8,878 bases of DNA from Phycisphaerae bacterium SM23_33 (GCA_001303665.1 LJUF01000145.1:1-8878), one strand, 5' to 3'. Shown: positions 1 through 6,921, counted from the first letter of the stretch. Notes: generated by a model from the letters alone, not told the origin. Made by a program: numbers and translations.

Positions 1-78
1 TGTTCATGCCGATCTCCTTCGTGGCACCCGGCACTTCCGTGTGCTTCAGAGAAGATCGGCTTGCTCTGCCAACTCACA

Positions 79-453
79 TCAACAATTGTGAAGCACTACT
101 AGCCGTAAGCCGCTCGCCTTGAGATAGCTCAACAGTTGCGCTTCATGCACCGGGCTCAAGGCATCGACGGCCTTCAGTTCGACGATCACCTTGCCATCAA
201 CAAGCAGATCCAGCCTCTGCCCATTTATTTGAATGTCCTTGTATCGCACTCTGACCGGCACCTGCCGATCCACCGCCAATCCGCGAAGCCGCAACTCGTG
301 GTCAAAGGCGACCTCGTATATGCTCTCAAGCAGGCCGGGGCCGAGCTGACGATGGACCTCGATCACCGCTGCCAGGATCTCACCGCTCAGCTCATTAAGT
401 TCCTGCGGGAACTCCTGCGGCAGGGCAGGTTCGGACCTCTGTCTTGCAGCCAC
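79..453 (-). CDS. GxxExxY family protein (PD-(D/E)XK nuclease-like fold), C-terminally shortened
   Basis: A 124-residue protein of the GxxExxY family, which is widespread in Planctomycetota and other environmental bacteria and has a PD-(D/E)XK nuclease-like core; its cellular role is not established. Visible motifs are the family segment from L19 (LNELSGEILAAVIEVHRQLG), the name-giving G40-x-x-E43-x-x-Y46, and the nuclease-like core D82 followed by E92-L-K94, then the helix around H103-E104. The start is GTG at 453; an in-frame stop lies just upstream at 475-477, so no longer N-terminus is possible in this frame, and no strong Shine-Dalgarno is visible. The family normally continues past a 'GLLINFN' strand with about 15-20 more residues. 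Here that strand reads LVVLHNC and stops at once, so the tail is missing. It lies 66 bases after the purL stop. Family membership is firm; activity of this copy is uncertain. Confidence 0.85.
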   Translation of the reverse strand: MAARQRSEPALPQEFPQELNELSGEILAAVIEVHRQLGPGLLESIYEVAFDHELRLRGLAVDRQVPVRVRYKDIQINGQRLDLLVDGKVIVELKAVDALSPVHEAQLLSYLKASGLRLVVLHNC

Positions 454-482
454 GGCCCCGTCCTCGCAACCGTCTCAACTAT

Positions 483-509
483 GCCTAAGTGTCCTCCGTG
501 AGCTCTGTG
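483..509 (-). repeat. Three degenerate 9-base units upstream of the GxxExxY gene
   Basis: Read on the minus strand, the units are CACAGAGCT, CACGGAGGA and CACTTAGGC, each starting with CAC. They sit between the purL stop and the GTG start of the GxxExxY gene. In one frame they would encode a His-x-x repeat (HRA HGG HLG), but that frame is out of register with the gene. From memory, similar CACAGAG-type tracts often precede GxxExxY genes in other genomes; this is recollection and was not checked. Confidence 0.4.
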
Positions 510-519
510 GTTAAGAGGG

Positions 520-1107
520 CTACCAGTCGAACGTCCCCTGCCAGGCGGCCTTGGCCTGGGCGATGGGCAGGTCAATGACGGCCTTGCCGGCGTGGTTGAT
601 GACGACCCGGCCGGCGCCGGTGACCCGGCCGAGCTCGCCGAAGGGGACGTCCTTGACCATGGCCAGGAAGGCATCGCGCCGGTCGGGCGCGACCTCAACC
701 AGGAAGCGCCCGGCGTTCTCGGCGAAGAGCAAGGCGGCGGCCGGCAGGTGGCCCTGGGCCGGCGCGGCCGAGAGGTCCAGCTCCACGCCCAGGCCGCCGG
801 CAAAGGCCATTTCCGCGGCCGCCACGGCCAGCCCGCCCTCGCTGAGGTCGTGGCAGGCGCGGACCAGGCCGGCGGCGATGGCGCTCTGCGCGGCCAGCAT
901 GACCTTTCTGGACTCGGCCGGGTTGACCGCGGGCACGTCGGTGCCGCTTTCCAGCCCTTCGGCCAGCAGCAGGTGGCTGCCGCCGAGTTCGGCGGTGGTC
1001 ACGCCCAGCAGGAACAGGCAGTTGCCCGCCGCCTTGGCGTCGGCGGTGACGCAAACCGAAACGTCCTCGATGACGCTCATGGCCGAGATCAGCAGCGTCG
1101 GTGGAAT
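520..1107 (-). CDS. purL: purL C-terminal segment: end of the second AIRS-like half
   Basis: In a third frame, 195 residues run from IPPTLLISAMSVIEDVSVCV to the stop at 520. They include the strand CLFLLGVTTAELGGSHLL, the conserved ACHDLSEGGLAVAAAEMAFAG block (normal PurL 'HDLSEGGL'), and LLFAENAGRFLVEV. The chain ends at GTFDW with no attached glutamine amidotransferase domain. This frame stays open upstream across the lesion to 1422, but that part is out of frame with the conserved PurL blocks. Confidence 0.85.
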   Translation of the reverse strand: MPPTLLISAMSVIEDVSVCVTADAKAAGNCLFLLGVTTAELGGSHLLLAEGLESGTDVPAVNPAESRKVMLAAQSAIAAGLVRACHDLSEGGLAVAAAEMAFAGGLGVELDLSAAPAQGHLPAAALLFAENAGRFLVEVAPDRRDAFLAMVKDVPFGELGRVTGAGRVVINHAGKAVIDLPIAQAKAAWQGTFDW

Positions 1108-1109
1108 CG

Positions 1110-2356
1110 CACCAGGGCGCCCATGCGGTCGGGCTTGTTGCAGTTGCCCCAGCAGAAGTTGTCCAGGACGGCCATCCGCTGGAGGTCCCCGCCCACGGCG
1201 ATGTTGTTCCGCAGGGCCTCGTCCATGGCGTGCAGGGCCGACTGGTATGGGTCCAGCTCCCCCAGTTTGGGGTTCAGCCCGCAGGAGATAGCCAGCCCGC
1301 GGCGGGAGCTGAGCAGCGGGCGCAGCACGGCGGCGTCGCCGGGGCCGTCGTGGGTTACGCCCACCAGCGGCTTGACGACGCTGCCGCCCTGCACCTCGTG
1401 GTCGTACTGGCGGATGATCCATTCCTTACTGGCCACGTTCGGAGCCGCCAGGATCTTCAGCAGCGTGTCGTTGTAGCTGTCGCGGGTCGGCGGGGCGGGG
1501 CTGGGCCGGTCGGCCTTCTCGTACACGGCCTGCTTGGTCGGGCGCGGCAGGCCGTGGTGGAGAAACTCCATGTCCGTCTCGCCCACCAGTCTGCCCTGGT
1601 ACAGGACCCGCAGCTTCTTGTCCGCGGTGCCGAACGTTCCCAGCACGGTGGCCTCGACGCCTTCAGACTTGAAGATCTCGAGGATGCGGTCGAGCTTCTC
1701 CTGGGGCACCGACAGCACCATCCGCTCCTGGGCCTCGCTGATCCAGATCTCGCAGTAGCTCAGCCCGGCGTACTTCAGCGGCACCCGCTCCAGGTGGACG
1801 TCGGCCCCCAGCTCGGCGCCCATCTCGTTGATGGCGCAGGAAAGCCCGCCGGCGCCGCAGTCGGTGACGGCGTTGAACAGCCCCTGGTCGCGGGCCTGGA
1901 GCACCGTGTCCAGCACCTTCTTCTCGGTGATGGCGTTGCCGATCTGGACCGCCCCGGAGAAGGCCGTCTCGTGCTCGTGGGTCAGCTCGCCGGAGGAGAA
2001 GGTGGCGCCGTGGATGCCGTCGCGGCCGGTGCGGCCGCCGACGGCCACGATGGCGTCGCCGGCGGCCGGGGCCTTGAAGCACTTGTCCCGCGGCAGCAGG
2101 CCGATCGTGCCGCAGTACACCAGCGGATTGCCGATGTACTTGGCGTCGAAGTACACCGCCCCGTTGACGGTGGGGATGCCCATGCGGTTGCCGTAGTCTC
2201 GGACGCCCGCCACCACGCCGCGCATGATCCGCCGCGGGTGCAGCACGCCCTTGGGCACGTCCTCCAGCGGCAGGTCCGGCGGGCCGAAGCAGAAGATGTC
2301 GGTGTTGGCCACCGGCAGGCCCCCCAGCCCCGTGCCCAGCGGGTCGCGGATGACAC
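1110..2356 (-). CDS. purL: purL middle segment: first AIRS-like catalytic half to the start of the second
   Basis: About 415 residues continue the PurL homology in the next frame, from VIRDPLGTGLGGLPVANTD to DNFCWGNCNKPDRMGALVR. Recognisable blocks are FCFGPPDLP, the GVVAGVRDYGNRMGIPTVNG stretch, the glycine-rich GGRTGRDGIHGATFSS loop, TDCGAGGLSCAINEMG, and SEAQERMVLSV. All are standard PurL signatures and are intact. No start codon or Shine-Dalgarno is placed to make this an independent gene, so it is a fragment of the interrupted reading frame. After GALVR the frame gives five unrelated residues (FHRRC) and stops at 1089. Confidence 0.85.
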
Positions 2357-3310
2357 GCCGATGCCGGTGTTGGCCCCGCCGTAGGGGTCCAGGGCCGAGG
2401 GGTGATTGTGCGTCTCCACCTTGAAGCACACCGCCCAGTCCTGGTCGAACTCGATGACGCCGGCGTTGTCCTGGAAGACGCTGATGCACCACGGCTTGGC
2501 CAGCTTGTTCGTGGCCCCGAAGATGGTCGTCTTGATGAGGTTGGGGATGCTCTCGACCTCCCGGCCGGCGGCGTCGGTGACGCGGACGTCGGAGCCGAAG
2601 GTTTTGTGGACGCAGTGCTCGCTCCAGGTCTGGGCGATCATCTCCAGCTCCAGGTCGGTGGGCTCGCCGCCGAGGCAGCGATAGTGGTCCTGGATGGCCT
2701 TCATCTCGGTGACGTTCAGGAACAGGTCGCGCCGCTTGCTGAGGTCGGCTAGGCCGGCCTCGTCCAGGTCGCGGATGGGCAGCTCGATGACCTCCAGCTT
2801 GTACTCGATGGAGTGCAGCTCCGGCGGGGTATAGGAGCCGAAGTGCACGTCCTCGATGACGTCGTTGGCCAACAGCCGGCGGGCGATGACGGTCCGCTCG
2901 GCGTCGGAGACCTTGCCCATCAGCTCGTACCGCCGGGCGGTGCGGACCGAATCGACGCCCAGGGCCATGTCGCGGATGGCCTGCTCGGTGGAGGCGGCCA
3001 CGGGGTCCATCACGCCGGTCTTGAGGTGCACCTCGATGACCTTGGCGGCACGGTCGGCCCGCCCGTGTCCCTTCACAGGCGGGACGCCTCCGCCGCCGAT
3101 GGAAAACTGCTCCGTCACCGGGTCGGCCAGCAGCTCGTTCCCGATGCGGCGCAGTTCCGCCTCGCCCAGCTCGCCGGCCAGGAAGAACAGCCTCGCCGAG
3201 CGCACGCCGGTGACCGAACCGATCCCCAGCTCCCGGACCTGTGCCAGGATTCCCTCGGCGTGCGGGTCATTGAACTGTTCGCGCAGCCGAACCTCGATGC
3301 GGTGAATCAT
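2357..3310 (-). CDS. purL: purL N-terminal segment: tandem PurS-like domains, linker and start of the catalytic domain
   Basis: This frame carries 318 residues of true homology and then runs out of frame to a stop at 1982. Residues 1-72 (IHRIEVRLREQFNDPHAEG onward) and 88-158 (KVIEVHLKTGVMDP to NDVIEDVHF) both show the PurS pattern: a first beta strand, a 'DP' turn, a helix, a strand, and a closing 'L(L)A(N/D)-x-V-x-E' element. The second copy is closer to free-standing PurS. Residues 190-240 form the PurL linker, with the conserved PTDLELEMIAQTWSEHC run. Residues 298-318 form the nucleotide- and Mg-binding strand KVETHNHPSALDPYGGANTG. In Salmonella-type large PurL the N-terminal domain resembles a PurS dimer, so two tandem copies would supply the same platform in one chain. 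Confidence 0.85.
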
Positions 3311-3351
3311 CGCCGCTGCATCCTTTCCATGGCGCCAAGGTCAGGGCTGAG

Positions 3352-3380
3352 ATTCTATCGGAGCCGTGGTGACCGGACAA
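3352..3380 (-). promoter_or_regulatory. Candidate sigma70-type promoter of purL
   Basis: On the minus strand a TTGTCC box (3380-3375) and a TAGAAT box (3357-3352) are separated by exactly 17 bases. They match the TTGACA and TATAAT consensus at 4/6 and 5/6 positions. A start site near 3345 would give a leader of about 35 bases before the purL ATG. I see no purine riboswitch or clear operator in the leader. This is a consensus match only. Confidence 0.4.
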
Positions 3381-3436
3381 ACCAAAAGGCACCCGGGGGC
3401 GAACGGACCGGCAGCGCAAACGGCCCTGATGCTGTC

Positions 3437-3466
3437 AAAGCCCACGCATGGCCATGCGTGGGCTTT
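3437..3466 (-). terminator. Perfect 30-bp palindrome, probable terminator of the upstream secreted-protein unit
   Basis: The arm AAAGCCCACGCATGG (3437-3451) is followed directly by its exact reverse complement CCATGCGTGGGCTTT (3452-3466). It begins 17 bases after the stop of the minus-strand gene ending at 3484. In RNA read from the minus strand it gives a strong GC-rich stem with a minimal loop, followed by UUUGACAG. The U-tract is short, so termination is likely but not certain. Being symmetric, it could also act in the opposite direction. Confidence 0.6.
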
Positions 3467-3483
3467 ATGAGATGCGCGACGCA

Positions 3484-4293
3484 CTACTTCTCAGTTCCCT
3501 TCAGGGGCGGGAACTGGACGCGGCGGTACCACTCGGGCGGGGTGTACTCCGGCAGCGCCAACCGGAGGGCGTTGGGGATGCCGCTGTTGTCCCTGCCCAG
3601 GCACGGGTGGGTCTGGATGACCGGCACGGGCACCTGGAACATCCGGAGCCCCTGGCCGGGCTGCGCCGTCAGCCACGGCGGCGCGACCACGGGCGGGGAG
3701 CCAAATCGAAAGACGCCTGGGCCGCCGTTCGGCGCCGGCTGGCCCCAATGCGGCATGGCCGGGCGGATGGGAGGCGGGGTCGGTCTGGCGCCGGCCAGGC
3801 CCATCAGGTAGGCCGTGATCCGCGCGTGGCTGTCGCGGACGACCTTCAGGGCCTGCCGGGACGCAGGCCCCTTGGCCTTTTGGGCCCACTCCTCCAGCAG
3901 GCGGCGCTGGCCCCACAGGCAGCCGCCCGTGTTGCGGGTCACAAGGCAGGCCGCCCGGGCGGCCGCCTCGGCCACCGCCTGCTCCTTGGGGTTGTCGAAG
4001 ACCGCCCAGCAGGTCTGGAGGGCCTCGGCCGGCTGGTTCCGGGCCAGCTGCATCCGGGCGTAGGCCATCATGGCATTGGCCCGCTGCTCCACCGGGCGGC
4101 TCGTGTCGAGGGCGATCTCTCGGGCGACCTTCAGGGCGTCGGCCCACTCCTGCGGGGTGAGCGGCTCAGGCGGCTTGTCGGCGGGCTGCTGGGCCGAACC
4201 AGGCCCGATCGCAACCACCGCCACGACCAGCGCCAGCGCCGCCGACCGAACCACGCCCGTCCAGCGGCGCCAAGTTCTCACGTTGCGTGTCAT
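3484..4293 (-). CDS. Secreted helical, proline-rich protein of unknown function
   Basis: I do not recognise a named family. The protein has 269 residues counted from ATG at 4293; a GTG one codon upstream (4296) is an alternative, and no strong Shine-Dalgarno separates them. The N-terminus is a classical signal peptide: basic residues (RNVRTWRR), a hydrophobic core at about 14-29, and a likely cleavage after GSA34 before QQP. Residues 45-166 are amphipathic helices rich in Ala, Arg and Glu, resembling TPR-like repeats (for example ARMQLARNQPAEALQTCWAV). Residues 168-210 are rich in Pro and Gly (ARPTPPPIRPAMPHWGQPAP), and the tail carries YTPPEWYRRVQFPP. The gene starts 24 bases after the stop of the TPR gene, so the two are probably co-transcribed and both exported. 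A palindrome just downstream probably ends the unit. Confidence 0.7.
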   Translation of the reverse strand: MTRNVRTWRRWTGVVRSAALALVVAVVAIGPGSAQQPADKPPEPLTPQEWADALKVAREIALDTSRPVEQRANAMMAYARMQLARNQPAEALQTCWAVFDNPKEQAVAEAAARAACLVTRNTGGCLWGQRRLLEEWAQKAKGPASRQALKVVRDSHARITAYLMGLAGARPTPPPIRPAMPHWGQPAPNGGPGVFRFGSPPVVAPPWLTAQPGQGLRMFQVPVPVIQTHPCLGRDNSGIPNALRLALPEYTPPEWYRRVQFPPLKGTEK

Positions 4294-4317
4294 CACGGGG
4301 CCGGCCCGTCTGTTCCG

Positions 4318-5808
4318 TTACAGTCCCTGGAACGGGTCGGGGATGTTCTCCTTGCCGCTCTTTCCCTTTGGGCCATAGCTGATGTACTCAAAGACCTGGT
4401 CGAGCCCGTGGAAGGACGCCCGGTAGGCCTTCATGCCGATCAGCACCAGCTCGCTGGCGGCCTGGGGCACCTCCGCGTCGGTGCAGGCCCGCAGGGCCAG
4501 GTGGAAGTGCTGGGCCGCCTCCTTGGGCTTGCCCCAATACACGTACAGGAAGGCCATGGCCCGGTAGCCCTCGAAGGTCTTGGGCTGGGCGGCGACGGCC
4601 GCAGCGAAAAGCTTCTCGCGGGCCGGGCTGCTTGCCGCATACTTCACCCCCGCCAGGTGGTTTACCTTGACGTCGTCGGCCGTCCCGGGCTTGCCGTCAG
4701 CCCCGTCCGGGCCGAACCGCTGGTAGGCCAGAAACTCATTCGCCCGCCCGAGATTCCCGTCCATGGAGCGGAAGGCCTGAGCCACGACCTGCGCGGCCGC
4801 GCGGATGTCCTGCTCGCTGCCGGCGGCGTCGTAAAGGGTCCGTGCGGCTCCGAGGGTCTCGGCGAACTTGCTTTCGGCGCGGTAGGCGTCAACGACCTTC
4901 CTCTGGGCGGCCTGGCAGACGGGCGGCTCCAGCGGGTAGGCGCAGATGATCCGCTCGCACTCGGCGCGGGTTTCGGGCATCTTCTTCATCGCCGCCAGCA
5001 GGTCGGCCTGCCTCAGGGCGAACGGCGTCTTGCGGCCGGTCGCCTCCATGGCCTTTTCGGCCCGGGCGGCGACGGCCTGGGCCTCGGGAAGCTTGCCGGC
5101 CCCGGTCAGGCAGTCCGCCGCCTTGGTGTAGTAGACGGCCCGGGTGTTCTCGTCGTACACCGCCGCGTACTTTTCCGCCAGGGACTGATAGAACGCCGCC
5201 GCCTTAACCAGGTCCTTGGTCACCGTCTCGTGGGCCACGGCCGCTCGCCGAGCCGCCTCCGCCGCCCGGGGCAGGACGTCGGGGAAAGTCTTTTCCACCT
5301 CCATGTAGACGGCGATCCCCTCGGCGGGCTTGTTCAGGGCGCTGCAGTAGACCTCACCGGCCCGCAGCAGAGCCTCGGCGGCCCGATCCGGATAGTCGGC
5401 GTGCTCCTTGACCAGCTTGCGATAGGCGGCGACGGCCTCGGGGAACTTCTCCTGGCCGCGGAGGGCGTCGCCAATGAAAAGCTGGGCCCGGCTCTGAAGG
5501 TCCTTGTCCTGGGCGAAGTCCTTCTGGAGTTTCGCCACCTCGGCCAGGACGTCGCCGAACTGCTTCAGGGCCATCAGGCAATCGATCCTGTGCTCCTGGA
5601 TCTCCTTGACCTGCCCGGGCTCCTTGTACTTTGCCAGCATGCCGTCCAGCATCTTCAGGGCCTGGGAGTGCTGCCTCCTCTGCATCTGATTCTCGGCGTT
5701 GCGAATGTCCCTGTTATAATCCTGGGCCCAGGCCGCCCGGACTGCTCCCCCCACCACAAGCGCCGCCAGAACCATCGGCGCCACCGCAACTCTTGTCATC
5801 TTCATCAT
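4318..5808 (-). CDS. Secreted tetratricopeptide (TPR)-repeat protein
   Basis: This is a 496-residue exported helical-repeat protein. I chose ATG 5808 because GGAAGGG lies four bases upstream and it gives a clean signal peptide: MMKMTR, a hydrophobic core at 7-23, and cleavage after AWA28 before QDY. Longer starts (TTG 5880, ATG 5853) would bury the signal. From residue 33 to about 335 the chain shows TPR-type helix pairs with spaced Ala/Leu/Tyr positions, such as QRRQHSQALKMLDGML, GQEKFPEAVAAYRKLVKEH, and KPAEGIAVYMEVEKTFP; another pair lies at 425-441 (WGKPKEAAQHFHLALR). A Gly/Asp-rich insert at 366-379 (GPDGADGKPGTADD) resembles a calcium-binding loop. A weak TTGACC box (5880-5875) has only a poor -10 partner. 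Known TPR proteins act as interaction scaffolds, so a periplasmic binding or assembly role with the next gene product is an inference. Confidence 0.8.
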   Translation of the reverse strand: MMKMTRVAVAPMVLAALVVGGAVRAAWAQDYNRDIRNAENQMQRRQHSQALKMLDGMLAKYKEPGQVKEIQEHRIDCLMALKQFGDVLAEVAKLQKDFAQDKDLQSRAQLFIGDALRGQEKFPEAVAAYRKLVKEHADYPDRAAEALLRAGEVYCSALNKPAEGIAVYMEVEKTFPDVLPRAAEAARRAAVAHETVTKDLVKAAAFYQSLAEKYAAVYDENTRAVYYTKAADCLTGAGKLPEAQAVAARAEKAMEATGRKTPFALRQADLLAAMKKMPETRAECERIICAYPLEPPVCQAAQRKVVDAYRAESKFAETLGAARTLYDAAGSEQDIRAAAQVVAQAFRSMDGNLGRANEFLAYQRFGPDGADGKPGTADDVKVNHLAGVKYAASSPAREKLFAAAVAAQPKTFEGYRAMAFLYVYWGKPKEAAQHFHLALRACTDAEVPQAASELVLIGMKAYRASFHGLDQVFEYISYGPKGKSGKENIPDPFQGL

Positions 5809-5812
5809 CTGG

Positions 5813-5819
5813 CCCTTCC
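5813..5819 (-). promoter_or_regulatory. Shine-Dalgarno site that fixes the TPR gene start
   Basis: GGAAGGG on the minus strand, four bases before the ATG at 5808. It supports this start over the upstream TTG at 5880 and the ATG at 5853. Confidence 0.6.
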
Positions 5820-5898
5820 ACGCTGCGTGTTGTCTTGCTGCCGACCAATCCATGCTGCCTTCCAGGCCCGGCCTGGTCAAGGCGCACCTGGCGGCGAG

Positions 5899-6906
5899 CT
5901 AAGGCTTCCCGGTCCAGTCGAACTGCACGCCGATGGCCCGGTCCTTCTCGTTCATCAGCATCTGGTAGATCTTCGGCCCTTCGGTGTAGCGGGCGCGGTG
6001 GGTGATGACCGGCTCGGTCCGGATCATGCCGGCCCGCATCATGCGGAAGAGGGCGGCGGTGTTGGCCTCGGCGGTGGTGTAGGGGTGGTCTTCGGCGTGC
6101 GGCCCGCCGCAGCCGACCATGGTCTGATCGGACTTCTGGAAGAAGCTATACAGGTCCAGTTGGGCCTGCCCGTGCACGCCGCCGAGGATGACGATCCGCC
6201 CGCCCGCGGCGGTGAGCGCCGGCAGCGAGCCGACCACCTTCGTGGTGGCGGTTGCCTCGATGGACGACTGCACCCCCCGGCCCTCGGTGAGCTGCTTGAT
6301 CCGCCCGGCGACGTCCTCGGCGGCGGGGTCGATGCTCACGTCGGCGCCCATCTTCCCGGCCACCTCGCGGCGGGCGCCGACCGGGTCCACGGCGATGACG
6401 GGACAGCCGCCGGCCAGCTTGGCCAGGTGCGTGGCGAACAGGCCGATGACCCCCTGCCCGAAGACCGCCACCGGGTCGCCCAACTGCACCCTGGCCGCCC
6501 GGACGCCGCGGATGCTGATCCCCAGCAGCGGCGTGCACACCGCCATCTCGGAGGGAATCTCTTGCGGCACCGGGACACACCGCCCCGCCGGAAAATCGAT
6601 CATCTCGTAGTGGGCCGCGCCGAATAACACCCGGTCGCCCAGCCCGGGCGCCTCCACGCCCTCGCCGACGCCGACGACTCGGCCGATGGCGATGTAGCCG
6701 GTCATCCGCGGGAAGGGCCGCTCCTGGGTGTGGGTGCCCTGGATGGTGTGCAGCTCGGTGCCGGTGGAGACCATGGAGTATTCCGTCCTGATCCGCACCT
6801 CGCCCGCAGCCAGCCTCTCCAGCCGGCGGTCCCTGATCTGGACGGTGTTCAAGGCCGTCGCCATCAGGCACTTGACGGTCGTCGGGGCCGTGTTGTTCTC
6901 TGCCAT
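5899..6906 (-). CDS. Medium-chain (MDR) dehydrogenase without zinc ligands, BchC-like subgroup
   Basis: A 335-residue NAD(P)-dependent oxidoreductase of the medium-chain dehydrogenase/reductase superfamily. It has an N-terminal GroES-like domain (about 1-125) and a Rossmann domain (about 140-270) with G150-x-G152-x-x-G155 and D174 at the end of the second strand, which favours NAD. In place of the catalytic zinc cysteine near residue 45 is the stretch EYSMVSTGTEL, and no four-cysteine structural zinc lobe is present. This pattern fits the subgroup that includes bacteriochlorophyllide dehydrogenase BchC and many uncharacterised sugar-pathway members. The ATG at 6906 has GAGAGGA eight bases upstream, and the gene begins 18 bases after the Gfo/Idh/MocA stop, so they are probably co-transcribed. 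No photosynthesis genes are nearby, so oxidation of a sugar or polyol is more likely than pigment synthesis. The substrate is unknown. Confidence 0.85.
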   Translation of the reverse strand: MAENNTAPTTVKCLMATALNTVQIRDRRLERLAAGEVRIRTEYSMVSTGTELHTIQGTHTQERPFPRMTGYIAIGRVVGVGEGVEAPGLGDRVLFGAAHYEMIDFPAGRCVPVPQEIPSEMAVCTPLLGISIRGVRAARVQLGDPVAVFGQGVIGLFATHLAKLAGGCPVIAVDPVGARREVAGKMGADVSIDPAAEDVAGRIKQLTEGRGVQSSIEATATTKVVGSLPALTAAGGRIVILGGVHGQAQLDLYSFFQKSDQTMVGCGGPHAEDHPYTTAEANTAALFRMMRAGMIRTEPVITHRARYTEGPKIYQMLMNEKDRAIGVQFDWTGKP

Positions 6907-6914
6907 CGTGCGTG

Positions 6915-6921
6915 TCCTCTC
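6915..6921 (-). promoter_or_regulatory. Shine-Dalgarno site of the MDR dehydrogenase gene
   Basis: GAGAGGA on the minus strand, eight bases before the ATG at 6906 and only three bases after the upstream stop codon. The tight packing supports translation from a shared transcript. Confidence 0.6.

Larger units (their letters stand above)
520..3310 (-). pseudogene. purL: purL: phosphoribosylformylglycinamidine (FGAM) synthase, PurS-PurS-PurL fusion, disrupted twice
   Basis: FGAM synthase converts FGAR, glutamine and ATP to FGAM in step 4 of cytoplasmic de novo purine synthesis. The homology runs from the ATG at 3310 to the TAG at 520 but needs three reading frames. Order of parts: two PurS-like domains (residues 1-72 and 88-158), the PurL linker domain with WSEHC at 229-233, the first AIRS-like half with KVETHNHPSA and GGANTGIG (298-318), and then the second half ending in GTFDW. 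No PurQ glutaminase is fused, so a separate PurQ is expected elsewhere. One base is missing near 2356, and about 35 residues including the usual GKDSLNN region are missing near 1108. Without these lesions the protein would be roughly 965 residues, in line with long PurL forms. An AAAGGA Shine-Dalgarno lies 10 bases before the ATG. It is either a decaying gene or an assembly or sequencing error; the conserved sequence on both sides of each lesion makes error a serious possibility. Confidence 0.85.

Noticed and set aside
8..60. 8-base inverted repeat GCCGATCT (8-15) and AGATCGGC (53-60) downstream of the GxxExxY gene
   Set aside because: The arms are short, the loop is 37 bases, and no T-tract follows, so it could easily be chance. 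I see nothing else in 1-78.
1101..2384. Long plus-strand open frame opposite purL
   Set aside because: The minus strand carries unmistakable PurL motifs across this region; the plus-strand product is Val, Gly, Asp and His-rich without motifs.
3311..3436. Purine riboswitch or purine-repressor operator upstream of purL
   Set aside because: I looked for conserved riboswitch-like stems and an inverted operator in this leader and saw none; only a sigma70-like box pair is supported.
5862..5876. Hairpin CCAGGC-CCG-GCCTGG between the MDR gene and the TPR gene
   Set aside because: The stem is only 6 bp and is followed on the minus strand by AAGGCAGC rather than a U-tract, so I do not call it a terminator.
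5809..5880. Longer start (TTG at 5880) for the TPR gene
   Set aside because: It would place 24 residues before the signal peptide and has no good ribosome binding site, whereas ATG 5808 has both.
3448..6627. Very long open frame on the plus strand (over 1000 codons)
   Set aside because: It lies opposite three well-supported minus-strand genes. Its translation is low-complexity (Gly, Arg, Leu, His-rich), has no recognisable motif, and runs across intergenic gaps and signal-peptide regions. It is the usual antisense shadow in GC-rich DNA.
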